Shown piece by piece: positions 17,278-25,493 of a stretch of DNA of 64,000 nt (position 1 is the first letter of the stretch; each line of letters begins with the position of its first letter). The notes beneath the pieces were generated by a model. That model worked only from the letters and a program-made list of their open reading frames with translations. It had not been told where the DNA came from and made no database searches. The position numbers and the translations under genes are program-made. Source of the stretch: Bacteroidota bacterium (GTDB lineage: Bacteria; Bacteroidota; Bacteroidia; B-17B0; Aurantibacillaceae); contig JAHBTI010000005.1 in the NCBI GenBank assembly GCA_019638705.1, positions 1 through 64,000 of the forward strand. The letters are read 5' to 3'.

Positions 17278-18102
17278 TTAATTGTCTTCACTTAAAAAAC
17301 TACGGCGGTATTTTTTTAAAGCAACAAACGTTGCAAGAGCGGAAACAGCCATTACAATGAGAAGCCCTATAAGAAGTTGGGGATTTAAAAAGAACTCCGC
17401 AAAATCTGTTTTAAAATCCGTTTGATTTATAGAAAGAAGTCCTAAGAAATGTAAAGTCAGAAATGACAAAATAGAAATTAAGCCTGTGTTTAAAAATAAT
17501 TTTTTGTTTTCAATGGTTTGGTTGTTTTGAAGCGTTTTATGCACATAAATAAAACTGTAAAGCCCGTAAATAAATGCGAAAATAAGTCCGTTAAGCACCC
17601 AAATTGCGAAGACAAAAGTTGGTGATTTGATAAGGTGATTAAGCATCGGAAACAGAAGCAATAATATTAATCTTGAAAATAACATGACTGATGTTGTACT
17701 GATAACATAAAACCAAAACGCTTGCGGCGGATTGTTTTTAATTTTTTTGTAAGAAACAACCGTAAAAATAATTAGAATAGAAAGAGAAATAAAAGTACCC
17801 CAAGCTCCACCGAAAAGAGAAAGTAATTTATTTATCTGAACTCCGTAAGAAAGAACTACTGCTAATAATAATATAGCAGCAGGTATAACAGAAAAATAAA
17901 ATGCCCGCCTGGTTTCTTTTTTTAAATAAACAAAAGCACTAATCAGTCCAATGATTGCAATAATAATCGGGATTAAAAACATTGCTCCGATTAATACCAC
18001 ATCAGCCGTGCTAATGTTTAATTCAGCATGCGCCAAACTTGGCATTAAAATTAATAAACAGACAATGCCTGCTTTTTTAATATGTTCCGGTTTTGTAAGC
18101 AT
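17278..18102 (-). CDS. polytopic membrane protein, unknown family
   Basis: 274 residues. A hydrophobic N-terminus ends in a signal-peptide-like LMPSLAHA, and about six to seven more hydrophobic helices follow. The loops are short and no enzymatic motif is visible. It starts 4 bases after the stop of the solute-binding protein gene, so the two proteins probably act together, but this does not look like an ABC permease (no EAA loop). Not recognised. Confidence 0.6.
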   Translation of the reverse strand: MLTKPEHIKKAGIVCLLILMPSLAHAELNISTADVVLIGAMFLIPIIIAIIGLISAFVYLKKETRRAFYFSVIPAAILLLAVVLSYGVQINKLLSLFGGAWGTFISLSILIIFTVVSYKKIKNNPPQAFWFYVISTTSVMLFSRLILLLLFPMLNHLIKSPTFVFAIWVLNGLIFAFIYGLYSFIYVHKTLQNNQTIENKKLFLNTGLISILSFLTLHFLGLLSINQTDFKTDFAEFFLNPQLLIGLLIVMAVSALATFVALKKYRRSFLSEDN

Positions 18103-18106
18103 GGTG

Positions 18107-18898
18107 TTATTCTATTTCCACTGCTTTTATTACTTCTTCACCAAGATATTTTTCCAAAATGGCATGGTAGGTTTTTGTAGAGGTGAAGCCAAATCCGTAT
18201 TGCATAAATTCGTTAAAACTGTCCATGTAAACACTGTTTTTGGGAGCAATTAATCCAAAACTGTCATCGGTAACAGACAGTTCTTTTACGGTTTTGATAA
18301 ACTTGTACGGATTGGATTTAACAAAATCCCAATACGATATAATGTCCACATAACCGTAATTTTCGGCACTCTGCGAAATCACTTCCAAGGCTTCTTTTTG
18401 ACTGTTTGTTTCTGTTACGTCTAACTTTTTTACGTTTATTTTATTCAGGTATTCCATTTGGTTTGAACCCGACACCACCACAGCATTTTTTAAAGAATAA
18501 GTTTTAATGTAATCGGGATACACTTTTTTGTCGGACGTAACAAACACCAACACATTTTTAAGATAAGGCTCTGAAAAAGATAATTCCTGCTTGCGCTTTT
18601 CGTTTATGGACACAGTTCCCAAGCCTATGGTTTTTTTGTTGCCTGATTTTACCGCCTCATAAAATTTATCAAACTGCTCAAACTTAGTGTATTTTACAAC
18701 CAAATCCGTTTTGTTGTTTTGATTGTACCATTTAATGTAGCGGCTGATAATATCCATTTCAATGCCTTTCACCTTGCCGCTTTCGGTGTAAATGCAAGGT
18801 TTGTTTTCGTAGTAATTTATATAAATGGTGTCTTGCGCAAACAACTTAATACACGTTGCGGTGAAACATACAAACGTAAGTAATACTGTTTTTTTCAT
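18107..18898 (-). CDS. periplasmic solute-binding protein, family 3
   Basis: 263 residues with a signal peptide (TFVCFTATCIKLFAQ) and a type-II periplasmic binding fold. YYENKPCIYTESGKVKGIE, NEKRKQELSFSEPYLKN and DSFGLIAPKNSVYMDSFNE are typical of the amino-acid-type family 3. There is no adjacent ABC permease or ATPase; the only close partner is the membrane protein that follows. It could be a receptor rather than an import component. Confidence 0.75.
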   Translation of the reverse strand: MKKTVLLTFVCFTATCIKLFAQDTIYINYYENKPCIYTESGKVKGIEMDIISRYIKWYNQNNKTDLVVKYTKFEQFDKFYEAVKSGNKKTIGLGTVSINEKRKQELSFSEPYLKNVLVFVTSDKKVYPDYIKTYSLKNAVVVSGSNQMEYLNKINVKKLDVTETNSQKEALEVISQSAENYGYVDIISYWDFVKSNPYKFIKTVKELSVTDDSFGLIAPKNSVYMDSFNEFMQYGFGFTSTKTYHAILEKYLGEEVIKAVEIE

Positions 18899-18968
18899 TT
18901 TCTAATTGATTTAATTCGTCTTAAAAATAGAATTAAGAAATTAAAACGGGTTTTTAACTTTTCAACAG

Positions 18969-19385
18969 TTACAAATTTTTCTTTACAAATTCTTCGCTGT
19001 ATTTTTTTATCATTTTGCGCACAGCACGAAATTGTTGTTTAATTTCTTCCTCTGTTCCCATAGCCTTTGCAGGGTCAGGAAAATTGTGATGAATTTTTTT
19101 TGCTTTACTTGGAAAATACGGACAACGTTCTTTGGCGTTATCGCACACGGTAATCACAAAATCAAAATCTATGTTTTGATATTCGTCAATATGATTTGAA
19201 GTGTGATGAGAAATATCAATACCATCTTCTTTCATTGCTTCAACCGCTTTTGGGTTTACACCGTGAACTTCCACGCCCGCGCTGTAAACTTCGGCTTTAT
19301 CGTTGACAAAGTGTCGCAAATAACCTTCCACCATTTGGCTGCGACATGAGTTGCCTGTACAGAGAACTAAAATTTTTTGTTTCAT
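18969..19385 (-). CDS. arsC: arsenate reductase, thioredoxin-linked (low-Mr phosphatase fold)
   Basis: 138 residues from ATG 19385 (a TTG at 19403 would overlap the preceding small gene). The phosphate-binding loop LCTGNSCRSQM carries the nucleophilic Cys, and later residues include VITVCDNAKERCPYF with the two resolving cysteines of the Staphylococcus-type enzyme, and HHNFPDPAKA. It reduces arsenate to arsenite using thioredoxin. Last gene of the ars unit. The arsenite exporter that normally follows is absent. Confidence 0.9.
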   Translation of the reverse strand: MKQKILVLCTGNSCRSQMVEGYLRHFVNDKAEVYSAGVEVHGVNPKAVEAMKEDGIDISHHTSNHIDEYQNIDFDFVITVCDNAKERCPYFPSKAKKIHHNFPDPAKAMGTEEEIKQQFRAVRKMIKKYSEEFVKKNL

Positions 19386-19387
19386 GT

Positions 19388-19513
19388 TTAAACGAATAAC
19401 CAAATAATATTGATGATAAAAAACTTCGGGTCAAAACCGAAAATAAGTTGTAGTACAATTACAGAAGTTGTAATAACAATAGGCTTTTTGTATTTGATGA
19501 AAATTGATTTCAT
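19388..19513 (-). CDS. 41-residue membrane peptide of the ars operon
   Basis: Its ATG overlaps the stop of the DUF6428 gene by one base (TAATG) and its stop lies 2 bases before arsC, so it sits exactly in the operon. The product MKSIFIKYKKPIVITTSVIV... has a basic N-terminus and one or two hydrophobic stretches. The placement is the main evidence; the family is unknown. Confidence 0.5.
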   Translation of the reverse strand: MKSIFIKYKKPIVITTSVIVLQLIFGFDPKFFIINIIWLFV

Positions 19514-19989
19514 TAATTGCAACAACCGCTGTTTGGCGCGCAACAAGATGTTTGAGCCGTTTTTAATTCTGATAATTTTATTTTTTGTTTTTCTTGCGGA
19601 ACACCGCATTTATCGGAAGCAAGGCAGTTTGTAGTTTTGCTTTTCAGTACAAAATTTTTTCCGTTAAACTCTAAATCGTATTTCCCGATTGTGTCGCTTT
19701 GATATTCCACTTCAATCTCTGCATTTTCCAATCCCAATTTTTCTTCCGAAAGTTTGATGATGTTTAACAGTTTTGTTGGTTTTAAACGGTGTTCAAAATC
19801 GTTGGCATTCCATAATTGAAAATTCACAACTTTTTCGTTTCTGATTGTGCCGCCGCAATCAATAAAATGTTTGGTAATCATTCCCACTTCCGTAACGTGA
19901 AAATGCTCGGGAACAAAAGTTCCGTTCTCTAATTGAAATTCAACATTTTCTAATGTTGGCAATACTTGTTTTACTTCTGATAAATTCAT
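19513..19989 (-). CDS. DUF6428 family protein of the ars operon
   Basis: 158 residues from ATG 19989; longer in-frame starts would run into arsR. The conserved core includes FVPEHFHVTEVG and a Cys-rich end (SCCAPNSGCC) of the kind that binds thiophilic metal(loid)s. Homologues in Bacteroidota lie in arsenic operons next to arsR. The biochemical role is unknown; arsenite binding or delivery is a guess. Confidence 0.7.
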   Translation of the reverse strand: MNLSEVKQVLPTLENVEFQLENGTFVPEHFHVTEVGMITKHFIDCGGTIRNEKVVNFQLWNANDFEHRLKPTKLLNIIKLSEEKLGLENAEIEVEYQSDTIGKYDLEFNGKNFVLKSKTTNCLASDKCGVPQEKQKIKLSELKTAQTSCCAPNSGCCN

Positions 19990-20005
19990 GTTTCTATTTT
20001 TTTGA

Positions 20006-20338
20006 TTAACAACAATTATTTTTCTTATTACTGAGTTTGGTGGAAATGTTACCGAAATAGTTTTGCAGTTTTTCAATGGCTTTTTCGTCAATGCAATAAC
20101 AAATAGCGTTTCCCTCAATGCTGCCTTTTATTAATCCCGCATTTTTCAACTCCTTTAAATGTTGTGAAACAGTCGGTTGCGCCAAAGGCAATTCGTTTAC
20201 AATATCGCCGCAAATGCAATCGTCCACTTTCATTAAGTATTCAATAATGGCAATGCGTGCAGGGTGTCCCAACGCCTTGATAAGTGTAGCAATTTGATTT
20301 TGCTTGTCGGTAAAATGTTCTGTTTTTGTTGCGCCCAT
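20006..20338 (-). CDS. arsR: ArsR-family arsenic-responsive repressor
   Basis: 110 residues with a winged helix (about residues 15-95): ALGHPARIAIIEYL, DDCICGDIVNELP, QPTVSQHLKELKNAG. The CxC in the third helix matches the metalloid-sensing pair of ArsR proteins. A C-terminal Cys-Cys adds possible ligands. A perfect palindrome (AATATTGCAATATT) 10 bases upstream of the ATG is the likely operator, so it should repress its own operon until arsenite binds. Confidence 0.88.
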   Translation of the reverse strand: MGATKTEHFTDKQNQIATLIKALGHPARIAIIEYLMKVDDCICGDIVNELPLAQPTVSQHLKELKNAGLIKGSIEGNAICYCIDEKAIEKLQNYFGNISTKLSNKKNNCC

Positions 20339-20348
20339 TGTTTAATTT

Positions 20349-20362
20349 AATATTGCAATATT
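20349..20362. promoter_or_regulatory. candidate ArsR operator
   Basis: AATATTGCAATATT, a perfect 14-bp palindrome, between arsR (minus) and the divergent TPR membrane protein gene (plus). Confidence 0.5.
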
Positions 20363-20414
20363 ACGATAAACTATTTAAACGAACAAATATTTTATTAAAG
20401 CAATTTTCATCGCT

Positions 20415-20422
20415 TATATTTG
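20415..20422 (+). promoter_or_regulatory. -7 promoter-like TATATTTG
   Basis: Perfect TAnnTTTG directly ahead of the GTG start proposed for the TPR membrane protein, implying a leaderless or nearly leaderless transcript. No TTG at -33. Confidence 0.35.
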
Positions 20423-20425
20423 CGT

Positions 20426-22312
20426 GTGTTTAAAAACTTTTTCAATCTTTTGTCAAAACACCTTGTGTTGAGTGTTGCGCTCGCCATCACATTCATTGTT
20501 TATTTTAAATTTTTGTTTTTCTCTCACATCAGTTGGGACGACCCCGAAATGCTGTTCCGCAACAAAGATGTAAAATCGTTTAACCTCCTTGCGCTCTTTA
20601 CAAATCATTATGTGGGAAATTACATTCCCGTTACCATGTTGTTTCACGCAATCTCTTGGTTTATTTTCGGCAGCAACGATTGGGGGCATCATTTGTTGAG
20701 TATTTTGTTTCATCTCACAAACGGTGCATTGGTTTATGTGTTTGTTCAGCGCTTATTTAAAAACCAAAACATGGCGGGAATTATTGCTGCCGTTTTTTTG
20801 CTTCACCCTTTGCAGTTGGAAAGCGTTGGTTGGATAAGCGAATTGAAAAACGTTGTTTCCACTACCTTTTATTTGGCTGCGCTGATTTGTTATGTTCGTT
20901 TTAGTGCGGCTGTCATTCTGACGAAGGAAGAATCTCAACGCAACAAAACAAATGCTTCGTTCCTCAGCATGACAATGAACAAAAACTATTTGCTCACAAT
21001 TTTATTTTTTGTGTTGGCGTGTTTGTCAAAATCCTCTGTGGTTGTGTTGCCGCTTACGTTGATAGGAATTGACATTATTCTCAGTCAAAAATTTTCTTTT
21101 AAGTTTTTTCTTAATAAAATCCCCTTGTTTTTGATTTCACTTTTGTTTGGTATTATCAATGTAAAAACACAGGCGGCAGATTTGTTTATCAATCACTCGC
21201 ACGAATTTCCTTTTTATGAAAGAATTGGCTACGCGGGTTTTGCTTTGGTAAAATACGTTCAACTGTTTTTGCTTCCGTACAATTTGAGTGTGTTATATCC
21301 TTATCCGCCAAATAAAATTTTGGCGTTTGTGATTGGATTTATTTTTATCGCAGCATTACTCGTTTTGCTTTTTGTATTGGTGAAAAAGAAAAATTTGACT
21401 TTGTTTTCACTCATACTTTTATGCCTTGTAAACCTTGCGTTGGTGCTGCAATTTCTGCCTTTCGGCGAGGTGTTGTATGCAGACAGATATATGTATGTTG
21501 CAGTAATATTTTTTGCTTTGCTTGCAATAGTCTTGCTTTCAAAATTGAAAATCAATTTTCAAATCACAACTTATGTGCTGATGTTTATTTTAGGTGCTGT
21601 AACTTTTGTGAGAGCCAATGTTTGGAAAAACAGCGCGACGTTATATTCCGACATTTTGAAAAAATTTCCAAACTCCTTTGTTGCATTGAACAGTTTGGGC
21701 GCGGAACTCATGTTTCAAAACGAAGATGAAAAATCATTACAATATTTGAATAAAGCCGTTGCCGTTTCCCCGCAAAACTATAAAGGCTACTACAATCGCG
21801 GATTGTTGTATTTAAAAAACGGAAAAGCGGAATTGGCTTTGCGAAGCTTGAATCAAGCCATTGAAATTTACGATTACCCGAAAGCTTATGTAGCAAGGGC
21901 TTCGGCGTATTATATGCTACAAGATTTTTCAAAAGCAATAAACGACATCAATCACGTTTTGCAAACAGACGCAAACAATGCAAAAGCACATTTTGTTTTG
22001 GGAAATTGCTACAATGATTTAAACCAATTAGAACAAGCCTTGAACGAATACAATCTTTGCATTGCGATTAACGATGAAGAAGCGGATTTTTATTTTAAAC
22101 GTGCGATTGCTTGGGGCAAAAAACAAGATTTTAATTCGTGCATTTCTGATTTGGAAATGTGTTTGCGTTTAAATCCGAAATATTACGAAGCCTACTATTG
22201 GCGTGGTGTAGCAAAGGTGAACTTAAAACAAAATCCTTGCGAAGATTTTAAAATTGCTGCGCAACAAAATTACGAACCTGCGGTAGTTGCTTATAATAAA
22301 TATTGCCGCTAA
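20426..22312 (+). CDS. polytopic membrane protein with C-terminal TPR repeats
   Basis: About 628 residues. About ten membrane helices fill residues 10-400, with the lumenal-loop motif SWDDPEMLFRNKDV and the HPLQLESVGWISELKNV stretch of the TMTC/O-mannosyltransferase-like family. Five or so TPR units follow (residues 420-620). A protein glycosyltransferase role is possible, but the donor and acceptor cannot be deduced. The start is uncertain: no ATG precedes the first helix, so GTG 20426 (or TTG 20420) is used. Residues around 165-185 are encoded by a 62-bp palindromic repeat. Confidence 0.75.
   Translation: MFKNFFNLLSKHLVLSVALAITFIVYFKFLFFSHISWDDPEMLFRNKDVKSFNLLALFTNHYVGNYIPVTMLFHAISWFIFGSNDWGHHLLSILFHLTNGALVYVFVQRLFKNQNMAGIIAAVFLLHPLQLESVGWISELKNVVSTTFYLAALICYVRFSAAVILTKEESQRNKTNASFLSMTMNKNYLLTILFFVLACLSKSSVVVLPLTLIGIDIILSQKFSFKFFLNKIPLFLISLLFGIINVKTQAADLFINHSHEFPFYERIGYAGFALVKYVQLFLLPYNLSVLYPYPPNKILAFVIGFIFIAALLVLLFVLVKKKNLTLFSLILLCLVNLALVLQFLPFGEVLYADRYMYVAVIFFALLAIVLLSKLKINFQITTYVLMFILGAVTFVRANVWKNSATLYSDILKKFPNSFVALNSLGAELMFQNEDEKSLQYLNKAVAVSPQNYKGYYNRGLLYLKNGKAELALRSLNQAIEIYDYPKAYVARASAYYMLQDFSKAINDINHVLQTDANNAKAHFVLGNCYNDLNQLEQALNEYNLCIAINDEEADFYFKRAIAWGKKQDFNSCISDLEMCLRLNPKYYEAYYWRGVAKVNLKQNPCEDFKIAAQQNYEPAVVAYNKYCR
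20912..20973. repeat. 62-bp palindromic repeat inserted in frame in a gene
   Basis: It begins GTCATTCTGACGAAGGAAG and ends CGTTCCTCAGCATGAC. The two ends are inverted repeats of each other with about four mismatches in 22. The same length and end sequences occur in the intergenic copy at 26919-26980. Here it encodes about 20 residues in a loop of the TPR membrane protein without breaking the frame. Confidence 0.8.
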
Positions 22313-22317
22313 CTTTA

Positions 22318-22490
22318 GACACAGAGGCACAGAGTTTGGAGGCACGGAGTTTGAAAAGTAACATTGAACATTGATAATTTTAAATTGAAAAAGTAAGTAG
22401 TTCAAAAAATGTTCAATGTTAGATGTTCAATTATCAATTTTCAATAAAAACATTGTATCTCTGTGTCTCCGCGACTTTGTGTCTCTGTGT
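22318..22490. repeat. composite palindrome (GACACAGAGGCACAGAG type)
   Basis: The outer arms are GACACAGAGGCACAGAG at the left and CTCTGTGTCTCCGCG..GTGTCTCTGTGTT at the right. Nested inside is a second palindrome built of ACATTGAACATTGATAATT and its inverse. It fills the gap between the TPR membrane protein and the amidase gene. Confidence 0.65.
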
Positions 22491-22514
22491 TGAAATTGTG
22501 TCAGAAAAAACAAT

Positions 22515-23312
22515 ATGAAAGCTACAATCATACAAACGCACCTGCATTGGGAAAACCGCGAAAAAAATATTTCGCATTTTGATAATTTGATTTCTTCCAT
22601 GAAAGAAGAAACAGATTTAATTGTGTTGCCCGAAATGTTTACCACAGGCTTTACCATGAATCCAGAAAAAAATGCAGAATCCGCCACCGGCGAAACCTTG
22701 CAATGGCTGAAACAAAAAGCCAAAGAAAAAAATGCGGTGATAACGGGCAGCGTTTCAGTAGAAGAAAACGGAAAGTATTTTAACCGTTTGTTTTGGGTTG
22801 AACCGAACGGAAATGTAAATACATACGATAAACGTCATTTGTTTCGCATGGCAAAAGAGGAGCAACATTACACGGCGGGCAACAAAAAAATAATTATGCC
22901 GCTGAAAGAATTTAAAGTGTGTCCCTTGGTGTGTTATGATTTGCGTTTCCCTGTGTGGAGCAGAAACCGCTACAAAAAAAATCTTGACAACACTTGCGAA
23001 GCGGAATATGACGTGTTGGTGTATACAGCTAATTGGCCCCACGCACGCGCTTACCCTTGGAAACAATTATTGATTGCACGCGCGATTGAAAACCAATGCT
23101 ACGTTATTGGCGTAAACCGCATTGGCGAAGACGGCAACGGCTACGCATATTCGGGCGAGAGCGCGGTTATCAATCCTCGCGGCGAAATTATCAGTCAGAC
23201 CAAAGCCAATGAAGAAAGCATTGAAACCATTTTGTTAGACAAAAAATATTTGGACGATTTCAGAACCTTGTTTCCTGTTGGTTTGGATAGTGATGAGTTT
23301 GAAATAAATTAG
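22515..23312 (+). CDS. omega-amidase / nitrilase-superfamily hydrolase (YafV type)
   Basis: 265 residues with the three nitrilase catalytic residues: Glu in LPEMFTTGF, Lys in YDKRHLF, Cys in VCYDLRFPVW. The surrounding sequence matches the YafV/Nit2 group, which hydrolyses alpha-ketoglutaramate and similar omega-amides produced by glutamine transaminases. Full length, cytoplasmic. Flanked on both sides by palindromic repeats, so probably a single-gene unit. Confidence 0.85.
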   Translation: MKATIIQTHLHWENREKNISHFDNLISSMKEETDLIVLPEMFTTGFTMNPEKNAESATGETLQWLKQKAKEKNAVITGSVSVEENGKYFNRLFWVEPNGNVNTYDKRHLFRMAKEEQHYTAGNKKIIMPLKEFKVCPLVCYDLRFPVWSRNRYKKNLDNTCEAEYDVLVYTANWPHARAYPWKQLLIARAIENQCYVIGVNRIGEDGNGYAYSGESAVINPRGEIISQTKANEESIETILLDKKYLDDFRTLFPVGLDSDEFEIN

Positions 23313-23321
23313 TTCAACTAT

Positions 23322-23461
23322 TAAAAACACATAGATACATAGTTTTAATAGAAACAAAACAGGTTCACAGAGAAGATGTCGCAAGCGACATTACTCATGT
23401 GTTTCTTCAAAATATCGTTCTTTAAAAAATTAAATCTATGTGCCTATGTGGTTAATTTTTT
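23322..23461. repeat. palindromic repeat (ACACATAGATACATAG type)
   Basis: The left arm AACACATAGATACATAG pairs with the right arm CTATGTGCCTATGTGGTT. A small perfect hairpin, ATGTCGC-AA-GCGACAT, sits at 23376-23391 between them. It fills the gap between two convergent genes and may end transcription from both. Confidence 0.6.
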
Positions 23462-23476
23462 AAACAATTACTTAAA

Positions 23477-23872
23477 TCACTTGGTATAGGGCAGCCATTT
23501 TGAATTTCTTCTGTCTGTTGCGCTGTCCCTGATTTTTAAGTTTAACACATCTGAAATGTTTTTGGCTTTTTCAATGATGCCCTGCATATCTTTTGATTCA
23601 TCTACGATAAGCCGCCTGTTTTTGTTGTAAACCAATGACAGTTGTACAACCGCAGAGTTGTTAAAATCTTCCGTGCTGCACGGCTCGCATTTGGCATACA
23701 ATGTTCTGAACATTAAAACATAATCAAGTTTTGGCAGAGGCTTGCACTTATCACTCACATCAAACAGATGAACTATTTTTTTTGTTTTTATGTAGCATTT
23801 TTTATCTGTGTCCAATATTAATCCTTGCTGAAAAATGATATTGGAAGCTGCATATTTTCCTGTAATAATCAT
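23477..23872 (-). CDS. hypothetical protein
   Basis: 131 residues from ATG 23872. No signal peptide or membrane helix. The sequence contains four cysteines, two in KCEPCS. I do not recognise the family. It is a lone gene convergent with the amidase gene and divergent from the sulfur operon. It is long enough and free enough of overlap to be likely real. Confidence 0.5.
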   Translation of the reverse strand: MIITGKYAASNIIFQQGLILDTDKKCYIKTKKIVHLFDVSDKCKPLPKLDYVLMFRTLYAKCEPCSTEDFNNSAVVQLSLVYNKNRRLIVDESKDMQGIIEKAKNISDVLNLKIRDSATDRRNSKWLPYTK

Positions 23873-23994
23873 TGTTAATTCTCTTTTTCGTAAAATTAAA
23901 ATGATAAACATAAACAGTCAGCTACCTTTGTTACAGAGGCATTATATTTTTCCTCTATGTAACTAAAGTTGCTGAACATCTTTTTTTTTGGTTA

Positions 23995-24002
23995 TACCTT
24001 TG
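23995..24002 (+). promoter_or_regulatory. promoter of the sulfur/rhodanese operon (TACCTTTG)
   Basis: Perfect TAnnTTTG with a TTG at 23969-23971 (23-bp gap) as -33. A second TACCTTTG lies at 23923-23930. Confidence 0.5.
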
Positions 24003-24032
24003 CGGCATTAAATCAAAAAAAATAAAACAGTT

Positions 24033-24242
24033 ATGAAAAAGAACATGGGCACATCAGACAAAGCAATTCGCATTTTAGTTGCAATTGTTATTGCAGCATT
24101 GTATTTCACCAATGTTATTTCGGGTACGGCGGCAATCATCTTGGGCATTTTAGCATTGGTGTTTGTACTCACATCATTCATCAGTTTTTGCCCCTTATAT
24201 TTGCCTTTCGGCATCAACACTTTGAAAAAGAAAAAACAATGA
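24033..24242 (+). CDS. DUF2892 membrane protein
   Basis: 69 residues with two membrane helices and the N-terminal KKNMGTSDKAIRIL pattern of DUF2892, the same module that forms the membrane part of the rhodanese YgaP. First gene of a four-gene operon ending in a rhodanese-thioredoxin lipoprotein. Its stop overlaps the next start (ATGA). Confidence 0.8.
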   Translation: MKKNMGTSDKAIRILVAIVIAALYFTNVISGTAAIILGILALVFVLTSFISFCPLYLPFGINTLKKKKQ

Positions 24243-24472
24243 GAAATTATTTTAGAAACTGGGATTTTATGCGTGTGCTTCGTTTGGCATTAGGCATTTT
24301 CATTATTGTGCAGGGTGTTGTTGAAAAAGAATGGCAGTTTGCAGCATTAGGCGCATTGTTTTCTTTAATGCCTTTATTAAACATTGGTTGCTGCGGTGCT
24401 TCGGGTTGCAGCGTGCCAATGCAAAAAAGTAACCGAAAAACAGAAGACATAAGCTATGAAGAAGTTCGCTAA
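24239..24472 (+). CDS. small membrane protein, YgaP-like membrane domain
   Basis: 77 residues from the ATG overlapping the previous stop. Two helices with the sequence NWDFMRVLRLALGIFIIVQG and a CCGASGCSVP segment at the end of the second helix. Probably a partner of the DUF2892 protein. The Cys cluster suits sulfane-sulfur or thiol handling, by inference. Overlaps the next gene by 17 bases. Confidence 0.65.
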   Translation: MRNYFRNWDFMRVLRLALGIFIIVQGVVEKEWQFAALGALFSLMPLLNIGCCGASGCSVPMQKSNRKTEDISYEEVR

Positions 24473-24671
24473 AAAACACTTACTCATCATGATTGGTGGT
24501 ATTGCAGGAGCAACGGCAGGTTTTTTCTATTGGCAGCAGGTGGGTTGCAGTTCGGGTAGTTGCGCCATTACATCAAACCCTGTAAACAGCACCATTTACG
24601 GCGCAATTATGGGCGGATTATTACTTTCCATGTTTCAAAAAGAGAATAAAAAAATTAACCAAAACAATTAA
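24456..24671 (+). CDS. DUF6132-like small membrane protein
   Basis: 71 residues, two membrane segments with a glycine-rich first helix (IMIGGIAGATAGFFYW) and the loop VGCSSGSCAITSNP. The same CxxGxC loop marks small proteins linked to sulfur transfer genes. Overlaps the gene before and is 3 bases from the gene after. Confidence 0.65.
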   Translation: MKKFAKKHLLIMIGGIAGATAGFFYWQQVGCSSGSCAITSNPVNSTIYGAIMGGLLLSMFQKENKKINQNN

Positions 24672-24674
24672 CAA

Positions 24675-25397
24675 ATGAATAAAAGTATTTTCATTTTTGG
24701 CTTAGCCGTTTTACTGAACGGTTGCACCAATGCACAAACAAAACAAACACAAGCGGAAAAACTTTCTGCCACCGAATTTTCAGACAGAATAAAAACAACG
24801 GAAAACGCTCTGATTGTAGATGTGAGAACGCCCGAAGAATTTGAAAAAGGACATTTGGAAAATGCGCTCAACATCAATTGGAACGAAAACGATTTTGACA
24901 GTCGGATTTCGGCATTAGACAAATCAAAATCTGTGTTTGTGTATTGCCTGAGCGGAGGCAGAAGCGCGGGTGCTGCCGACAGAATGCGTAAATCGGGTTT
25001 TGAAAACGTAATTGAAATGCCGGGCGGAATGATGGAATGGCGGGCAAACAATTTACCCGAAATAAAAACAGGCGCAGCAGCAAAAGGAATGAGCGCGGAG
25101 CAGTATCAAAGTTTATTAAACTCCGATAAATTAGTGTTGATAGATTTTTATGCCGACTGGTGCGCCCCCTGCAAAAAGATGAAACCTTATTTGGAAAAAA
25201 TAGCGGTTGAAATGGCTGATAAGGTTACGCTTGTGCGCATTAACGCAGACGACAATACCGCCCTGTGCAAACAACTGAACGTAACTGCTCTGCCTGTTTT
25301 AAAATTGTATAAAAACAATGAGCTTGTTTGGGAAAATACAGGATATACAGAGGAAGCAAAAGTGAGAGAACAATTTAAGAAACACCAAAAGCAATAA
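24675..25397 (+). CDS. lipoprotein with rhodanese and thioredoxin domains
   Basis: 240 residues. A lipoprotein signal (AVLLNGC) is followed by a rhodanese domain (residues about 30-125, active-site Cys in VYCLSGGRSAG) and a thioredoxin domain (about 135-240, with WCAPC). It would take sulfane sulfur at the rhodanese Cys and pass or reduce it through the thioredoxin, on the periplasmic side of a membrane. Last gene of a four-gene operon with three small membrane proteins. Confidence 0.85.
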   Translation: MNKSIFIFGLAVLLNGCTNAQTKQTQAEKLSATEFSDRIKTTENALIVDVRTPEEFEKGHLENALNINWNENDFDSRISALDKSKSVFVYCLSGGRSAGAADRMRKSGFENVIEMPGGMMEWRANNLPEIKTGAAAKGMSAEQYQSLLNSDKLVLIDFYADWCAPCKKMKPYLEKIAVEMADKVTLVRINADDNTALCKQLNVTALPVLKLYKNNELVWENTGYTEEAKVREQFKKHQKQ

Positions 25398-25493
25398 GTT
25401 AAGAAACCTCTCTTTTTTGTTATAAAAAAATTTAAAACAAACAACCTTTTTTCTTCAAATTATCACCGTAATTTTAGGAATTATTATTGACCT

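Noticed and set aside
19990-20118. longer N-terminus of the DUF6428 protein
   Set aside because: It would overlap arsR by over 100 bases; the ATG at 19989 fits the family start.
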